A DNA stretch of 64,000 bases from Ophthalmolycus amberensis (GCA_024529925.1 JAFEUB010001542.1:485001-549000), one strand, 5' to 3'; shown: positions 1 through 13,010, counted from the first letter of the stretch. Notes: generated by a model from the letters alone, not told the origin. Program-made: numbers and translations.

Positions 1-322
1 TGTATAACAAGTGGACGTCGTCGTCGTGACGTCACTCATTGGTTTGTGGACTGATGTTTTGAGTTCGCCAATTTTGGCCGTCGCCATCTTGGATTACGGC
101 CGTCGCCATGTTGTTTTTTCTCAACCAGTGAACAGGAAGTGACCATATCTGGATTGAGGAGCGACGTAGAGACGCCGTATACGTCTCTGGTAGAGACCTG
201 TCAATCACAGTAAGCCCCGCCCTAAAGCATCCCCTGCTTTATGGTTTGTTTGACTCGAAATGGACCATAACTTACTAAATGAACATCATGCTGTATTGAA
301 GAAGACTTGAAACTAGAGATTG
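1..322 (+). repeat. Dispersed element R, copy 1 (3'-truncated)
   Basis: First of eight copies of one dispersed family in this window (others near 3451, 5900, 14398, 17298, 51735, 57171 and 60157). The 5' part begins near TATAACAAGTGGACG, runs through a block with GACGTCACTCATTGG, and continues through GTAGAGACCTGTCAATCAC and CCCCGCCCTAAAGCATCCCC. This copy stops after GAAACTAGAGATTG and lacks the 3' end that holds the CTCF-like motif. No coding capacity is seen. Whether R is a SINE or a MITE cannot be settled from these copies. Confidence 0.85.
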
Positions 323-758
323 GGTTTATCAGCTGCCTTAGTTGTTTTATTGTTGATTGTTTTCTTATCATGGGTTTTTGCTGACAAGGGAAATACAGTT
401 CATCACCAGACTAATCGTTTCAGTTTAAGTAACCAGTTTTTACCAGTTCCTGCTTTAACTGCCACTGGGACACGGCCGTGCTGCACAATTCCACCTCTGG
501 ACATCACCTACGAAGAAACATAACACATTAATTAATTAAATGCGTATTTTTCACAAATATAGAAATTCTTTATTAGGAATAAGTGGGTCCTCAACGACAA
601 TTACACAATGCAAGCACAATTAGACAAAACATTTAACGAAAAACTAAAATAAGATAATTAAAACGAAACAAAATATGACAAAAACATGAAATAAGAGAGC
701 ATGGAAATGAATAATTCTTTCATAGGTTATAGAGAAGCATTAATATCTGTGGATAGCA

Positions 759-1040
759 TTAAATAATTAAGTCATAAGTCATAATTCGAAGACATGCACA
801 ACTGATCCTATAATAAGAAGCATTTTTGAACAGGCGGGAAGATGATATGGAACGAACATTTACAGGTAGATTATTCCAATCAGAGGGAGCTTTGAACATG
901 AAGGCGTTCTTAGCTGTCGACTTAGAGACTGCAGGAACAGAATCAATTCTGGAATACATTTTCATACACAAGTGCAGTTCCTTTTTGCAAAAAGCCTTTG
1001 AGAGAGTCATAACGTAGGCAAGATGTGTGATCCAAGTCAT
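759..1040 (-). mobile_element. LINE (non-LTR retrotransposon) 3'-end remnant
   Basis: Minus-strand reading gives a segment containing FKAPSDWNNLPVNVRS followed by an FK motif. This is the pattern found at the C-terminus of reverse-transcriptase ORF2 proteins of L2/Rex-type LINEs (a W-N-x-L-P core followed by FK-x-x-L). Only the last ~90 codons remain. The AT-rich stretch 540-758 may be the element's 3' UTR. It lies in the A2M-like gene downstream of exon 12, in the opposite genomic direction to copy R1. Family assignment is by motif only. Confidence 0.6.
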
Positions 1041-1097
1041 TTCTTTTTAAACATGATGTATGTAATTCTGACAGGAACTCAATAACAAGAGTCTTAC

Positions 1098-4000
1098 CAG
1101 GTAAAAGAATTCGAGGACTTCCTGGTTCTTCTTTAGCTCCTCCCCCTGGATGATGTACTGAGCGCGCACCGTCTCATCTTTGCCACAGGCGAACTTCCCG
1201 CTCACCTGCATGAGCTTCAGAAAACTACTGCTCTTGGAGTAAAATGGTTCGACGTGGTGGAAGGCCGGACTGTACTCCGGTCTGCGCACATTGCCAACGT
1301 ACCCCTCGGTCTCCTCCTTCCTACAAGTCGCCTGTTGCCACAACAACCACAAGTCAAAAGGTCACATTTCACACCACACTCTTATTATTACCAATGAACC
1401 CACACTAAACCAAAAGGTTGTTCACCTCCGACGTGATCGATAGGTGGAAAGTTTCTTTAAGTAGATATGGATTGTATCACAGATGAATACTGATTTGGTT
1501 ATTAATAGGAACTGAATTGATTCTTCAGAACAAACAAACAGTGACCAACCTTCATATCCACAGTGTCCGTCCAGAGGGTTGTGTCCAAAGAAAATGAAGC
1601 CGTGCCTCTCGCGTCTGTAGTGAGCGTTAATTTTAGAGAGTTGCCGGTAAACAGATGCACCGTCTCGTTGGCGACAGGTGTTTTGTCTGGACCGATCAAT
1701 TTGACCTGCAAAACAAGTCAGAAAAGCAGAAGCTCGCCCTCAGCAGACTAAAGAGTTTATCATTCGTTCAACATACAAATGATTTTGTCTTCCAGTAGCA
1801 CTAAACTCTAACTTTGCAGTGCTGGTTATTAAAAGGTTTAAAAGCGAAAGAGTTTATTCCCCTGGGAGTCTAAATGTGTTCAGAAACATTCATGGAAATC
1901 TGCCCTTAACAGTACGAGATATCTTATGTGCAAAGGTGATACAACGTGGCACGAGAGCTATTCTAATGGTGTGTCCAAAATCTGAGGGGTTCATCCTCTG
2001 GTGAGCAAGAATGTGATCAGTTTTATGTTATCTGACCATCATTTTCTTTAAATGTTTGATGTGTACTGCTGTCTGCTGGAAATTAGGACCTGGTGGTTGC
2101 ATTCCAAGAAGGATAAACTTATTAGTAACCAACCACAGGAGACCATGAATATGAACCTCAAATTTCACAGATATCTTGTCACGCTACCTTGTCATGGACG
2201 TGGTCATGTGGAAATATTGATATGCTGGCGGTGCTAAAAGCGTCAGGAAAAACACAGATTTATCCTCTGGGGATCCTAAATATCATCACCGTAGTCCATT
2301 ATTTCAATCAGGGTTATTTCTGCTCGATGACAATCGTCACTGAGGTTCATGCGTTTCGTCCCGGCATCAAAGCTGAAATAATTTAAATGGATCGTAACGT
2401 TGTCCTGGAGACTCTTGAGAACGTTAAAAGAAAAATGTTTTAAATAGAAGTCTGCGTTGCTGAAACACACTTCAGAACTTAAATGCTGCTGAATTCCTCC
2501 TCTGGGAACCATGAATGTCCGTACAGATATTGTTTTGAGATGTTTCAGTCTGAACCAAAAAGTGGCGAACCGGCTGACAGCTTCGCAAACACCAAGGATA
2601 TGAAGAATATTCTTTATTTTGCTGTGCTGACAGAAGGCTACAGCATTGGTCTTCAATGAGACGGATTACCTTTCCCTCAAATGGGATCCCAGGCTTGTAG
2701 GCAGCAGGTACGTCCTCAAAGGTGACCTTTCGGATCTTATTGCTGAAGCTGGTCTGCCCACTGCCTTTAAGAATGACCCCTAGATGGTAGTAGACATAAA
2801 GATCACAGATCCATCAGGAACTAGCGCCGATTACTCAACGACCCGGTCAACCCTCGACGTGTGTTCAATCGACCTACCTGTGCCGTACTCCTCCAATTCA
2901 GCAATCACCTCGAAGTTCTCCTCGTACATGTGCTTGTTGAGGGAAAACTCTGTCATGTTCACAGCTTGTGTGGCACAACCACTTTTATCCGTCTAGAAGA
3001 TAATAACACGAGTCAATTTCAAACAATTTGTGAAAGAAAACGGCGCTTACAGCAAGTCAGAGGTTTATATCTGAGGTACTGACCGTCATTTCATACGTCT
3101 TGCACAGGTCCTTTTCTTGGTCAGATGAATACCAGTATGACCGGACAGCTTTTCTACAAAACACTGCCTTGACTGAACCAACAACAGGTTTCCCATAGGT
3201 GTATCTGCAAGGAAGACGCACAAGGATGCAGAGATGACTTTCAGAAATTAGATTTTAGAATTTTAGGTTAGTATCATCCCATAGACAGTAAGTGTGGTAT
3301 TGAACTGTGGTATTCACTGAGAAATTAACACAATATCCATCTTAAATTCTTAAACTCGGAAAGTCGGACAAACTCTTCCCAACCCAGACCTCAAAATCCA
3401 TGATGGCCACTACAGTAAACAGTAAAAGAAGTTGTGGTAATATCATAAGACTGTATATAACAAGTGGACGTAGTCATCATGACGCCATCTTGGATTACAG
3501 CCGTCGCAACCAGTGAACAGGAAGTGACCATATCTGGACTGAGGAGGAGTGACGTAGAGACGCCGTATACGTATCTGGTAGAGACCTGTCAATCACCGTG
3601 TAGCCCCGCCCTAAAGCATCCCCTGCTTTATGGTCTGTTTGACTCTAAATGGACCATAATGTACTAAATGAACATCATGCTGTATTGAAGAATACTTGAA
3701 ACTAGAGATTGAGACCATAAACTCATGTTTACAATGTTTACTGAGGTAATAAATCAAGAGAGAAGTAGAGTCATTTTCTCATAGACTTCTATACAACCAG
3801 AGGAGTCGCCCCCTGGTGGACACTAGAGAGAATGCAGCTTTAACACATGAAGCTTTGTCTTCACTTTTCAGAGCCGAGGTTGCCGCACTTTTAAGAAAAT
3901 TGAAAAATATGTCTAAGAGCTGCAGTATCATTCCGGTTTTTATTTCTTTAGTGAGGAGAATTACATTTTTCAGTTTGACTTTCTTAATTGGCTACTATCC

Positions 4001-7000
4001 TCAACTTCATTCTCAAACCTCCGTCTGTCCCGTTTAAGTGGGACACTCACTTTCCACAAATCTTCAGCGTTGCCTCTTGGTCCAGGATGGTAATCACACT
4101 GGGGAGATGAACCGTTACTTCATACTTTGGCAAAACTAAAGCAAAGGAAACAGAATCAAAAATAATACCGCTGAAAATGTACATAGATCGAATCATTATT
4201 TCTGGTAAATTATGTTTGTTTGTTGTTGTTTTTTTGCGTGTAGCTGCTGCTGACCGTATTCCTTGATGTCAAAGTTGTGGGATATTTGCTCTCCTTTGTC
4301 CGTCGAGGCGGCGATCACGTAGCTTCCTTGTACCGCCTCAGGAATCATCGGGTGGGAGAGATCAAGGATGCCGCTAACAACGGTCTTATCCAACCACTGG
4401 GCTATGCGGTTTGAGTTGGGATCCTACATACAAAGACAGAGGCACACTGACTGAAGGTTGAGTTCAGAGCTAACGGCTATCTGCTGCAGATGACCAGCAA
4501 AAGCAACTGTCAACAAGGACAGACCAGGTACAGTGTGGACCGATGGAGTGTTTCATAGAAGCTGTAATAAGGAAACATAAATCCTACTCCAATCCGCTGG
4601 GTGGGAATTTCTATTCTAAAATCTTTCACATTTTTCAGAGGGCAAATAAAAGTTATGAAAATGAGTATGCAACTTCCAGCTTTGATGTCTCGAGGCCGCC
4701 AAAATCAAAAGTTCTAAAATCCTCAACATTGGGGCTTCACAGTTTTGGTCTTCAAAGTAATACAATATTACATGTCTGTACTGTATGTGCATAGAATTCT
4801 ATAATTAGCACACAATGTGCATGTTACCTTTGCTGCAGTCAAAGATTAGCATTTCTGTGTGTCCTAATCTTTAAAAACAGTGAAACACAAAAACATTTTT
4901 GTTATTCTGTCTGAATTGTTTTTCCATCTCCTGTTGAATGCCAGACCTACGTCAAAAGCATGAACATCAAAATCCCTCTCTCTTATCTTCCTGTGAAACT
5001 CTTAAATATTTATCAAGATATATCTCGTCATTAAAAATATTAGGGAATATATACATACATAAATGTTGTTTTAGATAAATCTAAATGAGTCCATGTCATC
5101 ATATAAAGGAGGCAAACTGTTTCTACAGCTGGGCATCACTGTAATTCTCCACACATCCACGATGACTAATCCAGCCGCAGTTTGAAGCGATCCAATCAAA
5201 TCCCTGAACGATTTGACCACACCCTCCTCTAAATTATAAATCCCAAAATATTCTGTCTGAGTCCTAAAACACATACACTTCAAACAGCATTAAGTTTATC
5301 TTGATGAACTAAACCTGGAGGAATCAGAAACGGTTTTTTTTAAATGTACAATCAAAAATATAATGTCTGTTTGTGGAGGGAACCAGTGATGGTGACTTCC
5401 TGTTGGACTACAGAAATACATCATCCCTGTAGTTCTCTGTACCATACGGAAGCTAAACAGCTGGCAGGAGAGGCGCCATGCTGGGTTCATACAGAAAGCA
5501 CCTGAGCCGGTCGCTCATGGAATCACTTTTAGTCGATCTTACCTTGAGCTCCACCACTTTGTACTGAAAAAGAAAAATGATATAAAAGTGAATAAGCTGT
5601 CAATGGAATTTGGACAAAATATGCATTTAGAACACGTGTAAAGATAGTTCACAGAAGAGAATATCTTTATCCAGCAAAAACCTACAGAAATTCAAACTTC
5701 AACAGAAAAATACAAGAAAAAAAAAAAGACTCATTTGATTCTCCTTTTCAACCCAACATAACCCACGAATTCATTTTGAGGTCTGGGTTGGTGAGAGTTC
5801 GTCCGACTTTCCGAGTTTAAGAGTTTATGATGGATATTGTGCTGTTAACACCACGGTCTATGGGACCATAGTAACCTGAGTAAAATCTAATTTCCTCACT
5901 CATCCTCAGACTGAATATGGTCACTTCTGTTCATTAGTTGCAAAACAACAACATGGCGACGGTCGTAATCCAAGATGAAAACGGCGAAATCGTCGAACTC
6001 GAGCCTTCAAAACGTCAGTCCACAAACCGAAGGGTAACATCACCATGACTACGTCCACTTCTTATTCAGTCTGTGGTGTTAAGTCACGTGACCGTGTGAA
6101 GCTTTGCTCATCTCATTCAGACGTTCAGACGTTCAGATGGAAGACCTGAGGTCGGGAAGTGATCGGTTCCTGACAGGATGCTCCAGCTTCATCGTTTCAA
6201 ACCTTCCCTCATCATACGACACATTTGATGAATTTGGCTGCACGCGGTCGTGTTTTCAGCATCTCTAACACAACGGAGAAGGCCCTGAGCCCCGCATTGA
6301 TTCAGATGTTTGGGTCAGATGCAGTGTGTGCCAAATGAACTCTGACAGCATGTTTATCACACTACTCCACACAGCGCTTCACGCCCACGCCGTCTTCTAC
6401 ACCAACAAACAGCCTCCTGTCACCGCCCACTCTCCTGAACCAAAATAGACCTCGCTCCTCAGATTCACCGCCGGCTCGGCAGAAATCACACCACACTGCA
6501 GAAGTTCACTGCTTGGGATTATCCCACGCGTCGTACGATATCATCATCATTTTCAAGGGCAAATAAATAAATAAACAAATCAAACTCACCACTCGATCCA
6601 CAGGGATGAAATTAGCGTCCATGGAGACTATTCGGAACTGGACTTTAAAGAAAAGACAGAAAAACAGACAAAGAAATCACCACGTTTCAATAAAAACACA
6701 GCAATACAATCAGTGAGGCAAACAGAGAACAAATAGAATTAAATCCTACAGTACAGCTGATGGCACACATCTTTCATCTTCAGTTCAAAAGAAAGAAGCA
6801 GCAGTTCATGTTTATGAGAAACAAGGTTGTGAAGGACTGCTGCACTTTGGTGCAGACTGACAAAAAGAAAAGTCAGAATTTAAGACTTCCTGGTCGGGGT
6901 CCAAGCTCCAAAACATTCCCATGATGCTACTCAACAGCATGTGTTGTGCCTTTTGTTTTACAGGCTTTCTGTGAAAAATCCCCGAGCACAAGCCAGAACA

Positions 7001-10000
7001 ACCCCGATGACATCGCTGAGGTCCTTTCCTCAGGCCAGACAGCGCTCCTCCAGAGACACGCTGTCATGACAGACGCTATCCAGTTGCATTCTGGGAAGTG
7101 TTTTTGATGCTTGACCCATATGACGGACTTAAAGTCAGAACCCACACACGCCCTAACGTTAGAATACTAAATGTGTGGAATGCCCCTTTAAGAAAAACAC
7201 GTCCCGATAACACCACCGGCATCGTATTGAGACGACTCGTCTTCTTATATCAGTTTAGAATAACATGTTGATGATCTTCAGTACTTCACCCACATGACCA
7301 TCAGTGCATCAGTGACTCACTGTGTGTCTCTACGGTGAACAGAGAACCCCCAAAAACATTGAGAAAAGTCTTCATGAATTGGGGGCCGTGTTTAAAAACA
7401 ACAAAACTATAAAAACATTCGTTCAACATCCATCAAATCACAATTAATAGCCCACAACTATTTAGTAAAATGTATTTTTAAGTGTTGAGTCTTTCTCTAC
7501 TTCATTTGAAGAAACACTTTCACCCAAAATGACCGTCTGTATATCAGATGTACAGTACACCGGTCCCAGCGTCCTCTCAGGCCTTGAACCTGAACCCTCA
7601 GGGACTCACTGACGTCTCCTGGTGAGTGTTTGACTGTGAGGGCTTGAACCAGGGTCAATAGGAATGGGACGGCACTTTGCTGAGACATATCACGTCACCG
7701 TGACAACGTCACCTTATGTGTAATTGTGGGTATTTATTCTAACTTTTTACTCCCTGACTTGAACGTCTTCCAGGCTCTTTCCTCACGAGATGAGGTGCAT
7801 GTCAAATAATCGTTTTTGTGAAAACAGCTTGAATAGAATGAATCTGAGTGTAATATTTCAGGCTGAACACACATGAGCCGTCCTCTTTGTCTCCATGCTT
7901 CTACTGGTAACCCCGTGTTTAACGTCACATTGCTGTGAATTGTGGGCAGTGACCGTTGGGGCAAAGTCTGCAGAAATGCGGATTTACGGAAAGAGTTCAT
8001 AACAGGACTCAAAATGTCAGAGAGAGATTCAAACTCTCGAGGATCCGACAGTCGGACAGAACTAAACCCTCACAGGCTTTGCGGGGGCGTGCATCAAAGT
8101 CCATGAGTATTCAGTGATTAGTCATCCCGTGTTACCTTGAATTCTTTAAATAAATATAGTTTTTCACTCACGCCTCCGCGGCGAATCAACAAACAGAAAA
8201 GTAAATTTCACAACAGCAAAACCATATCGAACCGACCGTTACACAACTGGTGCAGAATAATCACGTCTCATTCATCCAGTCAGACGCTCACTCCTTCACA
8301 AACACCTTTAAAACTCTTCACTACATTCTCATGCACGGACCTTCTCAGGAGCTGGAGGAGACCAGACACGGAGCAAAAAGGTGAACATTGGACTTAAATT
8401 CATCTAATGTCCGGAAACACAACTCAAAATGAAAGCTCATGTTGCTCCCCGTCTTTTGGAGACGTAAACAGACAAATGCATGTTTTATGTATGCAGCATG
8501 TATGTTTGCTACACTGAGAGTCAACGATGTCAGTGTTGAGTTTACGGCTCGTTTCCGTTGAAGTGACCATTATTGCAACAGATGCGACGATGCATTCGAT
8601 AGGGGTGGGGGGGAAATCGATACAGCATAGTATCGCGATATTTTGCGTGGCGATATTATATCGATACACGGACGCCAAGTATCGATCTTTTATTATATAA
8701 ACTATTTAAAAAAAATTAATTTAAAAAAATCAAATCAATTGCTTTTTCAGTCCACTAGATGGTGCTGAGTTGTTTCCTGCTGAGGTCAGCAGAGGTGCCG
8801 GGTCTGCGTGGGTGAAATGGTAGGAAGTTGGTCGAAACAAAGATGGAGACATCAGAGAAAGAACTCAGATAAAACATGATGTTGACACAGTTTTCCTTTG
8901 GGGACATAATTTGAAGTTGAAAAAAGTAATAAATCGCAATATATGTTATCACAATACTCAGAATATCGCAGTATCGTGAAAGTATCGTGATAATATCGAA
9001 GTATCGCGATAATATCGTATCGCGAGATCTCTGGCGATTCCCACCCCTAGCATTCGACTGGATGAACGAGTTGGATTCTTCTGCACGAGCTGCTTGAGGT
9101 TGTAGATGTTTTGATGTCGTTTTTGCTTTTTGTGAAAAGCTCTCCATGTTTTAAATCTTCTTTCACTTTTGAAATTCTTGAAGAATTCAAATGAACTGAG
9201 TGAGTAGTTGATGTACAGAAGGTCATCTTGTGGTTGAAGTCTTCCCCAAAATTAAAGAAAAAACTAAATACATTGTATTTTAAAAAAGGTCCGTGAGATT
9301 TTAATTGTGATGTGATGGATGTTTTTATATTTTCTCTTGAACACAACCTCTACCAAGAACTCTTGAGGAACTACCCTTCCGCCGTGTGCTGGATACAGAC
9401 GGCATTCCTAAAGCAGCGGCTCAGCATTATGCAGATGGAGTCGTGTAGACCAGAATTGTGCAAATGCAGCTGAATTAGTAAGCGGCGCGGTGGTGCTGAC
9501 GCGGGCCGTATGAACAGTACGACTGCATCCTCCACAGAGGTGTGAACACTCACCCGTCTGTCCGGGTTTGTAGATGGGTTTGTCGGTCTGGATGATGTGG
9601 ATGAAAGCAGGAGGCTCGATGAGGATTTTGGTCCTCTTGCTCATCGAGGCGCTCGCACCCTGAATGGTGACACTAACGGTTGCTACGGTACTGAAGCGCA
9701 CGGTAGGGACCTGCAGAAAACAAGAAAAGACAACATGCATCTGTCAGAGAGGACGTTGGAAGCTTTTAAAATGTCGATTTCTGCACTTTTCTAGATTGTA
9801 CATTTCGTTTTTTTCGCTGTTCAAACATCTGGTCAATGATGACAAAAACAGCTGGGAAGCAAATCCATCCGAGTTCTGCTGAAATTGAGCGAAACAGCAT
9901 CATACTTGTGTAGCATATGTTCTCACTTGCTAATGGAGCTGCTGAACAGGGACCGCTTCAACATGCGGGTGAAAGGTGTGTGTTTGTGTGTGTGTTGTGA

Positions 10001-12492
10001 GACTGACGGTAGGGGGGGAGATAGTCCAGAGGAATGCAGGTACATATCTAGCCTTTGGCAGAAAGCAGCCTTTGTTTAGTCGCAGACTAATGCCAGACTC
10101 GGTCTGCCAGCAGCGGGGGGGGGGGGGGGGGAACACTGGGGGGGAAGTGAGAGTAAGCGCTATTGTCACAGAGCTGATTGGGGTCGGCGGGTCGTTCCAT
10201 CGATGTGGAGCCAGGCCCTCCAGTAAGTTGCATAACAGCGAGCGGCGGTGTGACAGAAAGCAGAGCAGCAGTTTACAGAGGAGTGATGACTCAGAGTGTG
10301 TTGGTTCAAGGCTACCTGGGAGCCTCTTGGACGCATTTAACCACTAAAGACCTCTGAGATCTCCCCCTCCGCCCAAAGAGCAGAATGCCCGTTAGCCGTG
10401 TCCACACGTGTCGGGTCAGACCTGGAAGCTCAGGCAGCGGTAGAAGTCCTCGCTGACGTTCTCCTCCAGAATGGCGGTTCTGCCAGAGCCCAGCTCCAGG
10501 GCGACGGTCAGAGTGACGGGCTCCTGGGGGCCGTGGATCTGAGCACACAGGGTCTCCTGCTTCCCTCCTCTCACCTGGGAGCTCACAGTCACCGCGAAAA
10601 TACTGCAGGTAGAGAAAAAGAGAAAAGGACATGAGCTGCAGATCTGAACAAAAGAATACAAATAAAAACCAAAAGCAGATGTTCCTTTCTGTTCCAGCAT
10701 TATAATAATCATTATAGTGTATTTTGCATAAGGAATATTGTTCTTTTATTATTGGAATCCTGGATTGTTTTCTAGTACTGACGCTGAGCAGAGGAAATCA
10801 GAGCTGTTATTGGCGTGATGTGTGTAATGGCAAAATGTATTGAACTCTGTGTCCGTGTTGTGAACCCGAAACTTCCGTGTGGTTAATAAAACGATGCAGT
10901 AACGAGGAACTTGCAGGTGAAAGTCTCATCTTACCTTGAAACCGTAACTGGTTCCCAGTTGAACGCAGAAACTAGATAATAAGCAGATCAAGACGGCCTG
11001 TGGCAAAGACCTGTACTCCCCTCTGTGTACGATTCATCTGGAGGAGGGGCCTTGGATGCAGAACATGATGTGGTGTCTGATGCTTCGTTGAAGCTTTGCC
11101 ACAGTCTACTCAATACGTATGGAAGTGTTCAGATAACTTTGGTTGTAATAAGTTGTAGTCTCGGGAATCGTACAAGAGAGGCCGACATAACTTTAACTTT
11201 CCATACCCGTCACAAGTCTCCGTAATAGAACGTGTCACTTCACAAATAAATGTATTCATGAAGATATTATGGTTGTTGTTGTTGTTGTTGTGTCTTTCTA
11301 GCCAAACAGCTACCCGTGGTGCTAACGTAGCAGCTAGGTGGCTCACGCTAACGATCTGTGGCCTTGCTGAGCTCGTGATTGGCTCGGGGTGGCTGTGAGG
11401 GCAGGACCTCCATACCCGCTGCTCCAGCTCCGCCCAATCACCGCTCCGCAGATCTCAAGATGGCCGCTCCCGTATCAGGGATGTTTTGGCTTCTTTTTTT
11501 ATAGGATGAAATGAAGATGCATCATCCATCTATGATACAAACTCACTCTACCCTACCAACCAGGGACACAACTAGCAACTAGCTGGTGAACATACTGGAG
11601 CATTTAACACCTTTCTCAAGAGTTGGAGACCAGAAACAGAGCAAGAAGGCGAGTGAATATTGGACTTAAATTCATCCAATGTCCGGAAACACAACTCCAG
11701 ATGAATGCTAATGTTGCTGCCGGTCTTTTGGAGACGTAAACAGACACATGTATGTTCGCTGTATTGATTTAAACGACGATGTCAGTGTTGTGTTTACAGC
11801 TCGTTTCCGTTGCAGGTTGAAATGTGCAACAAAGACCAGCGGTAGAAAGTAACTCGGTACATTTACTCAAGCGCTGCAGTTTTGATGCATTTGTACTTTC
11901 ATTTGGTATTTTCATTGTATGCTACTTTATACTTCACTCCATTTCAGAAGGACATTTGTAGAAATATAATATCAGTCACAAAGCAAGTACTTTTACTCTT
12001 GAGTTGTAAATCCAACTCAGTCCACCACTGAAAAAGACAAAATAATCAGTATTTGAAGTGTGTTGTTATTTGAATGGTTCTTGTCGATTACATGGACGGA
12101 GGCCGGAAACAACCGCTCTGCTGCTGTGTGAGGCTGGTTGGCACACACAGCTGCCAGTGAGAAGTAAAGGACACATTTCATTGAGTTGTGGTTGCTGCTG
12201 CTGAGAATATCGATGCTGTTTTGACCAGTTGCACAATGATGAGAAGTCATTGGACTCTGACACAAAAACTATGAGGCGTTTGAATTATGGTAAACACACA
12301 AAACAAAGGTCAGAACAGAATCAATATGAAGAGGAGTTTTGTTTGTGAAGCAAAGATCTCTTAAAGAACAGTGGTCACCACTTTAGATTCACCAACAAAC
12401 ACAGCACACGTCAGCCATTGTTCCCACGTTTAGCAGAGAAGAGCTGCTTATTAATCAAATAGTTAATAAGTGGTAGTAGATGGACACTCACA

Positions 12493-12530
<38 letters not shown>

Positions 12531-12866
12531 TAACAGTATCTTAAGGCCAACCACTGGACTCTCTGCTGGGTTTTGGTCCTTAGTGATTCCGCAACAACAC
12601 ATAAAAAACATCTAACTTTTGACTTCATCACGTGCAGCTGCGTCTCCTGCAAAAACACTGGCGCGCGCGCGCACTTGGCGTCCTCTGGCGTGACGCACAA
12701 AGCAAACTTTTTGTTTTTTGCAGAAAAACACGAGAAGTTTTTGTTGATAAAAACGCTTTTTTTCTTCTTTTTTTTTTACTCACGTGTCATTGAAGAGGGC
12801 CGCACGCGCAGTTTGCACGAGCGCTGAGGCGATGACGAGGACGAGCGTTCGGAGGACAGGTGCCAT
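1098..12866 (-). CDS. a2m: Alpha-2-macroglobulin-like protease inhibitor, 5' part (12 exons)
   Basis: Secreted pan-protease inhibitor of the A2M family, which traps proteases after bait-region cleavage. Twelve minus-strand exons with consistent phases were read: 12784-12866, 10422-10602, 9554-9710, 6590-6642, 5543-5563, 4255-4423, 4051-4135, 3084-3204, 2878-2992, 2670-2779, 1550-1705 and 1098-1331, giving 1,485 nt or 495 codons. Exon 1 encodes the start and a hydrophobic signal peptide (MAPVLRTLVLVIASALV). Exon 3 contains the family signature IIQTDKPIYKPGQT at the MG1/MG2 border. Exon 5 is the 21-nt micro-exon typical of the family (YKVVELK). Exons 6-7 give FDIKEYGVLPKYEV-like text: exon 6 ends FDIKEY and exon 7 begins VLPKYEV. 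Possible N-glycosylation sites include NVS in exon 2 and NMT in exon 9. The part seen covers MG1 to about MG5. The bait region, thioester and receptor-binding domain lie off the left edge. Paralogue assignment (A2M versus A2ML or ovostatin) is not possible here. Confidence 0.93.
3243..3410 (+). repeat. Dispersed repeat X, copy in A2M intron
   Basis: A block running from TTAGATTTTAGAATTTTAGG to CAACCCAGACCTCAAAATCC reappears as a diverged inverted copy at about 5765-5905. Both contain the matching stretch around AAACTCGGAAAGTCGGAC. They lie in different introns of the A2M-like gene, each directly beside an R element (3451 and 5900). No open frame is seen. Confidence 0.65.
3451..3855 (+). repeat. 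Dispersed element R, copy 2
   Basis: Nearly complete copy from TGTATATAACAAGTGGACG to the 3' terminus CCCCCTGGTGGACACTAGAG, with a short deletion after CATCATGACG compared with copy 1. The 3' end contains, on the minus strand, CCACCAGGGGGCGAC at 3805-3819, which matches the CTCF core motif. It is intronic in the A2M-like gene, between exons 7 and 8. Confidence 0.85.
5765..5905 (-). repeat. Dispersed repeat X, inverted copy
   Basis: Reverse-complement counterpart of 3243-3410, recognisable from GAGGTCTGGGTTGG and GTCCGACTTTCCGAGTTTAA. It lies in the intron between exons 4 and 5 of the A2M-like gene. An inverted pair within one pre-mRNA could base-pair, but the divergence visible by eye makes a strong duplex uncertain. 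Confidence 0.6.
5900..6075 (-). repeat. Dispersed element R, copy 3 (partial)
   Basis: Minus-orientation fragment of R that keeps only the 5' part of the element (TATGGTCACTTCTG through ACTACGTCCACTTCTTAT on the plus strand). The 3' part with the CTCF-like motif is missing. Confidence 0.75.
7585..7950. repeat. Dispersed repeat Y, copy 1
   Basis: Shares long stretches with 13425-13710, including CAGGGACTCACTGACGTC, GGCTCTTTCCTCAC, CAGGCTGAACACACATG and CCCCGTGTTTAACGTCACAT. Both copies are diverged and have different internal lengths. It is intronic in the A2M-like gene. No coding capacity is recognised, and the class of element is not known to me. Confidence 0.65.
8330..8590. repeat. Dispersed repeat Z, copy 1, interrupted by a MITE
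   Basis: Matches 11600-11830 through ATTGGACTTAAATTCATC, AATGTCCGGAAACACAACTC, GTCTTTTGGAGACGTAAACA and GCTCGTTTCCGTTG. The hAT-type MITE at 8600-9049 inserted just after this block, so the repeat is older than the MITE. Confidence 0.65.
8600..9049. mobile_element. Complete hAT-type MITE with 8-bp target-site duplication
   Basis: The element starts TAGGGGTGGG and ends CCCACCCCTA, a perfect terminal inverted repeat. The flanks are identical 8-mers GCATTCGA at 8592-8599 and 9050-9057. An 8-bp duplication is the hallmark of hAT transposition. The 450-bp interior is rich in ATCGCGATA and ATCGATA motifs and has no transposase, so it is non-autonomous. It lies in the intron between exons 3 and 4 of the A2M-like gene. 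Confidence 0.9.
9976..10150. repeat. Short GT tract and G-run in A2M intron
   Basis: A short GTGTGTGT stretch near 9976-9996 and a run of about 15 G near 10118-10132, followed by a second short G-run at 10139. They lie in the intron between exons 2 and 3. No gene signal is seen. Confidence 0.7.
10603..12783. other. A2M-like gene intron 1
   Basis: About 2.2 kb between coding exons 1 and 2. It contains a short TTG repeat near 11276-11290, repeat Z copy 2 (11600-11830) and a CA repeat at about 12496-12528. No coding exon or RNA gene was recognised on either strand. Confidence 0.7.
11600..11830. repeat. Dispersed repeat Z, copy 2
   Basis: Direct-orientation counterpart of 8330-8590, sharing TTGGACTTAAATTCATC, TGTCCGGAAACACAACTC and GACGATGTCAGTGTTG. 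It is uninterrupted here and shows what the 8.3-kb copy looked like before MITE insertion nearby. Confidence 0.65.
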
Positions 12867-13010
12867 GTCTGCGGAGCGCAGTCGGTGCGTTTCGAGCGGG
12901 CAAGTTCCAGCCTGCAGCGGGCCTGGAGTCACGGAGAGGCGGACGGACTGAGTCGGATGTGCCGGGGCAAGTTGCACCAACGAAGTGGGGGTGGTGGCGG
13001 TGGTTTGCTG

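Noticed and set aside
320..523. 67-codon frame with a hydrophobic segment next to R copy 1
   Set aside because: No recognised family. The frame starts inside the truncated repeat, and no splice or neighbour support was found.
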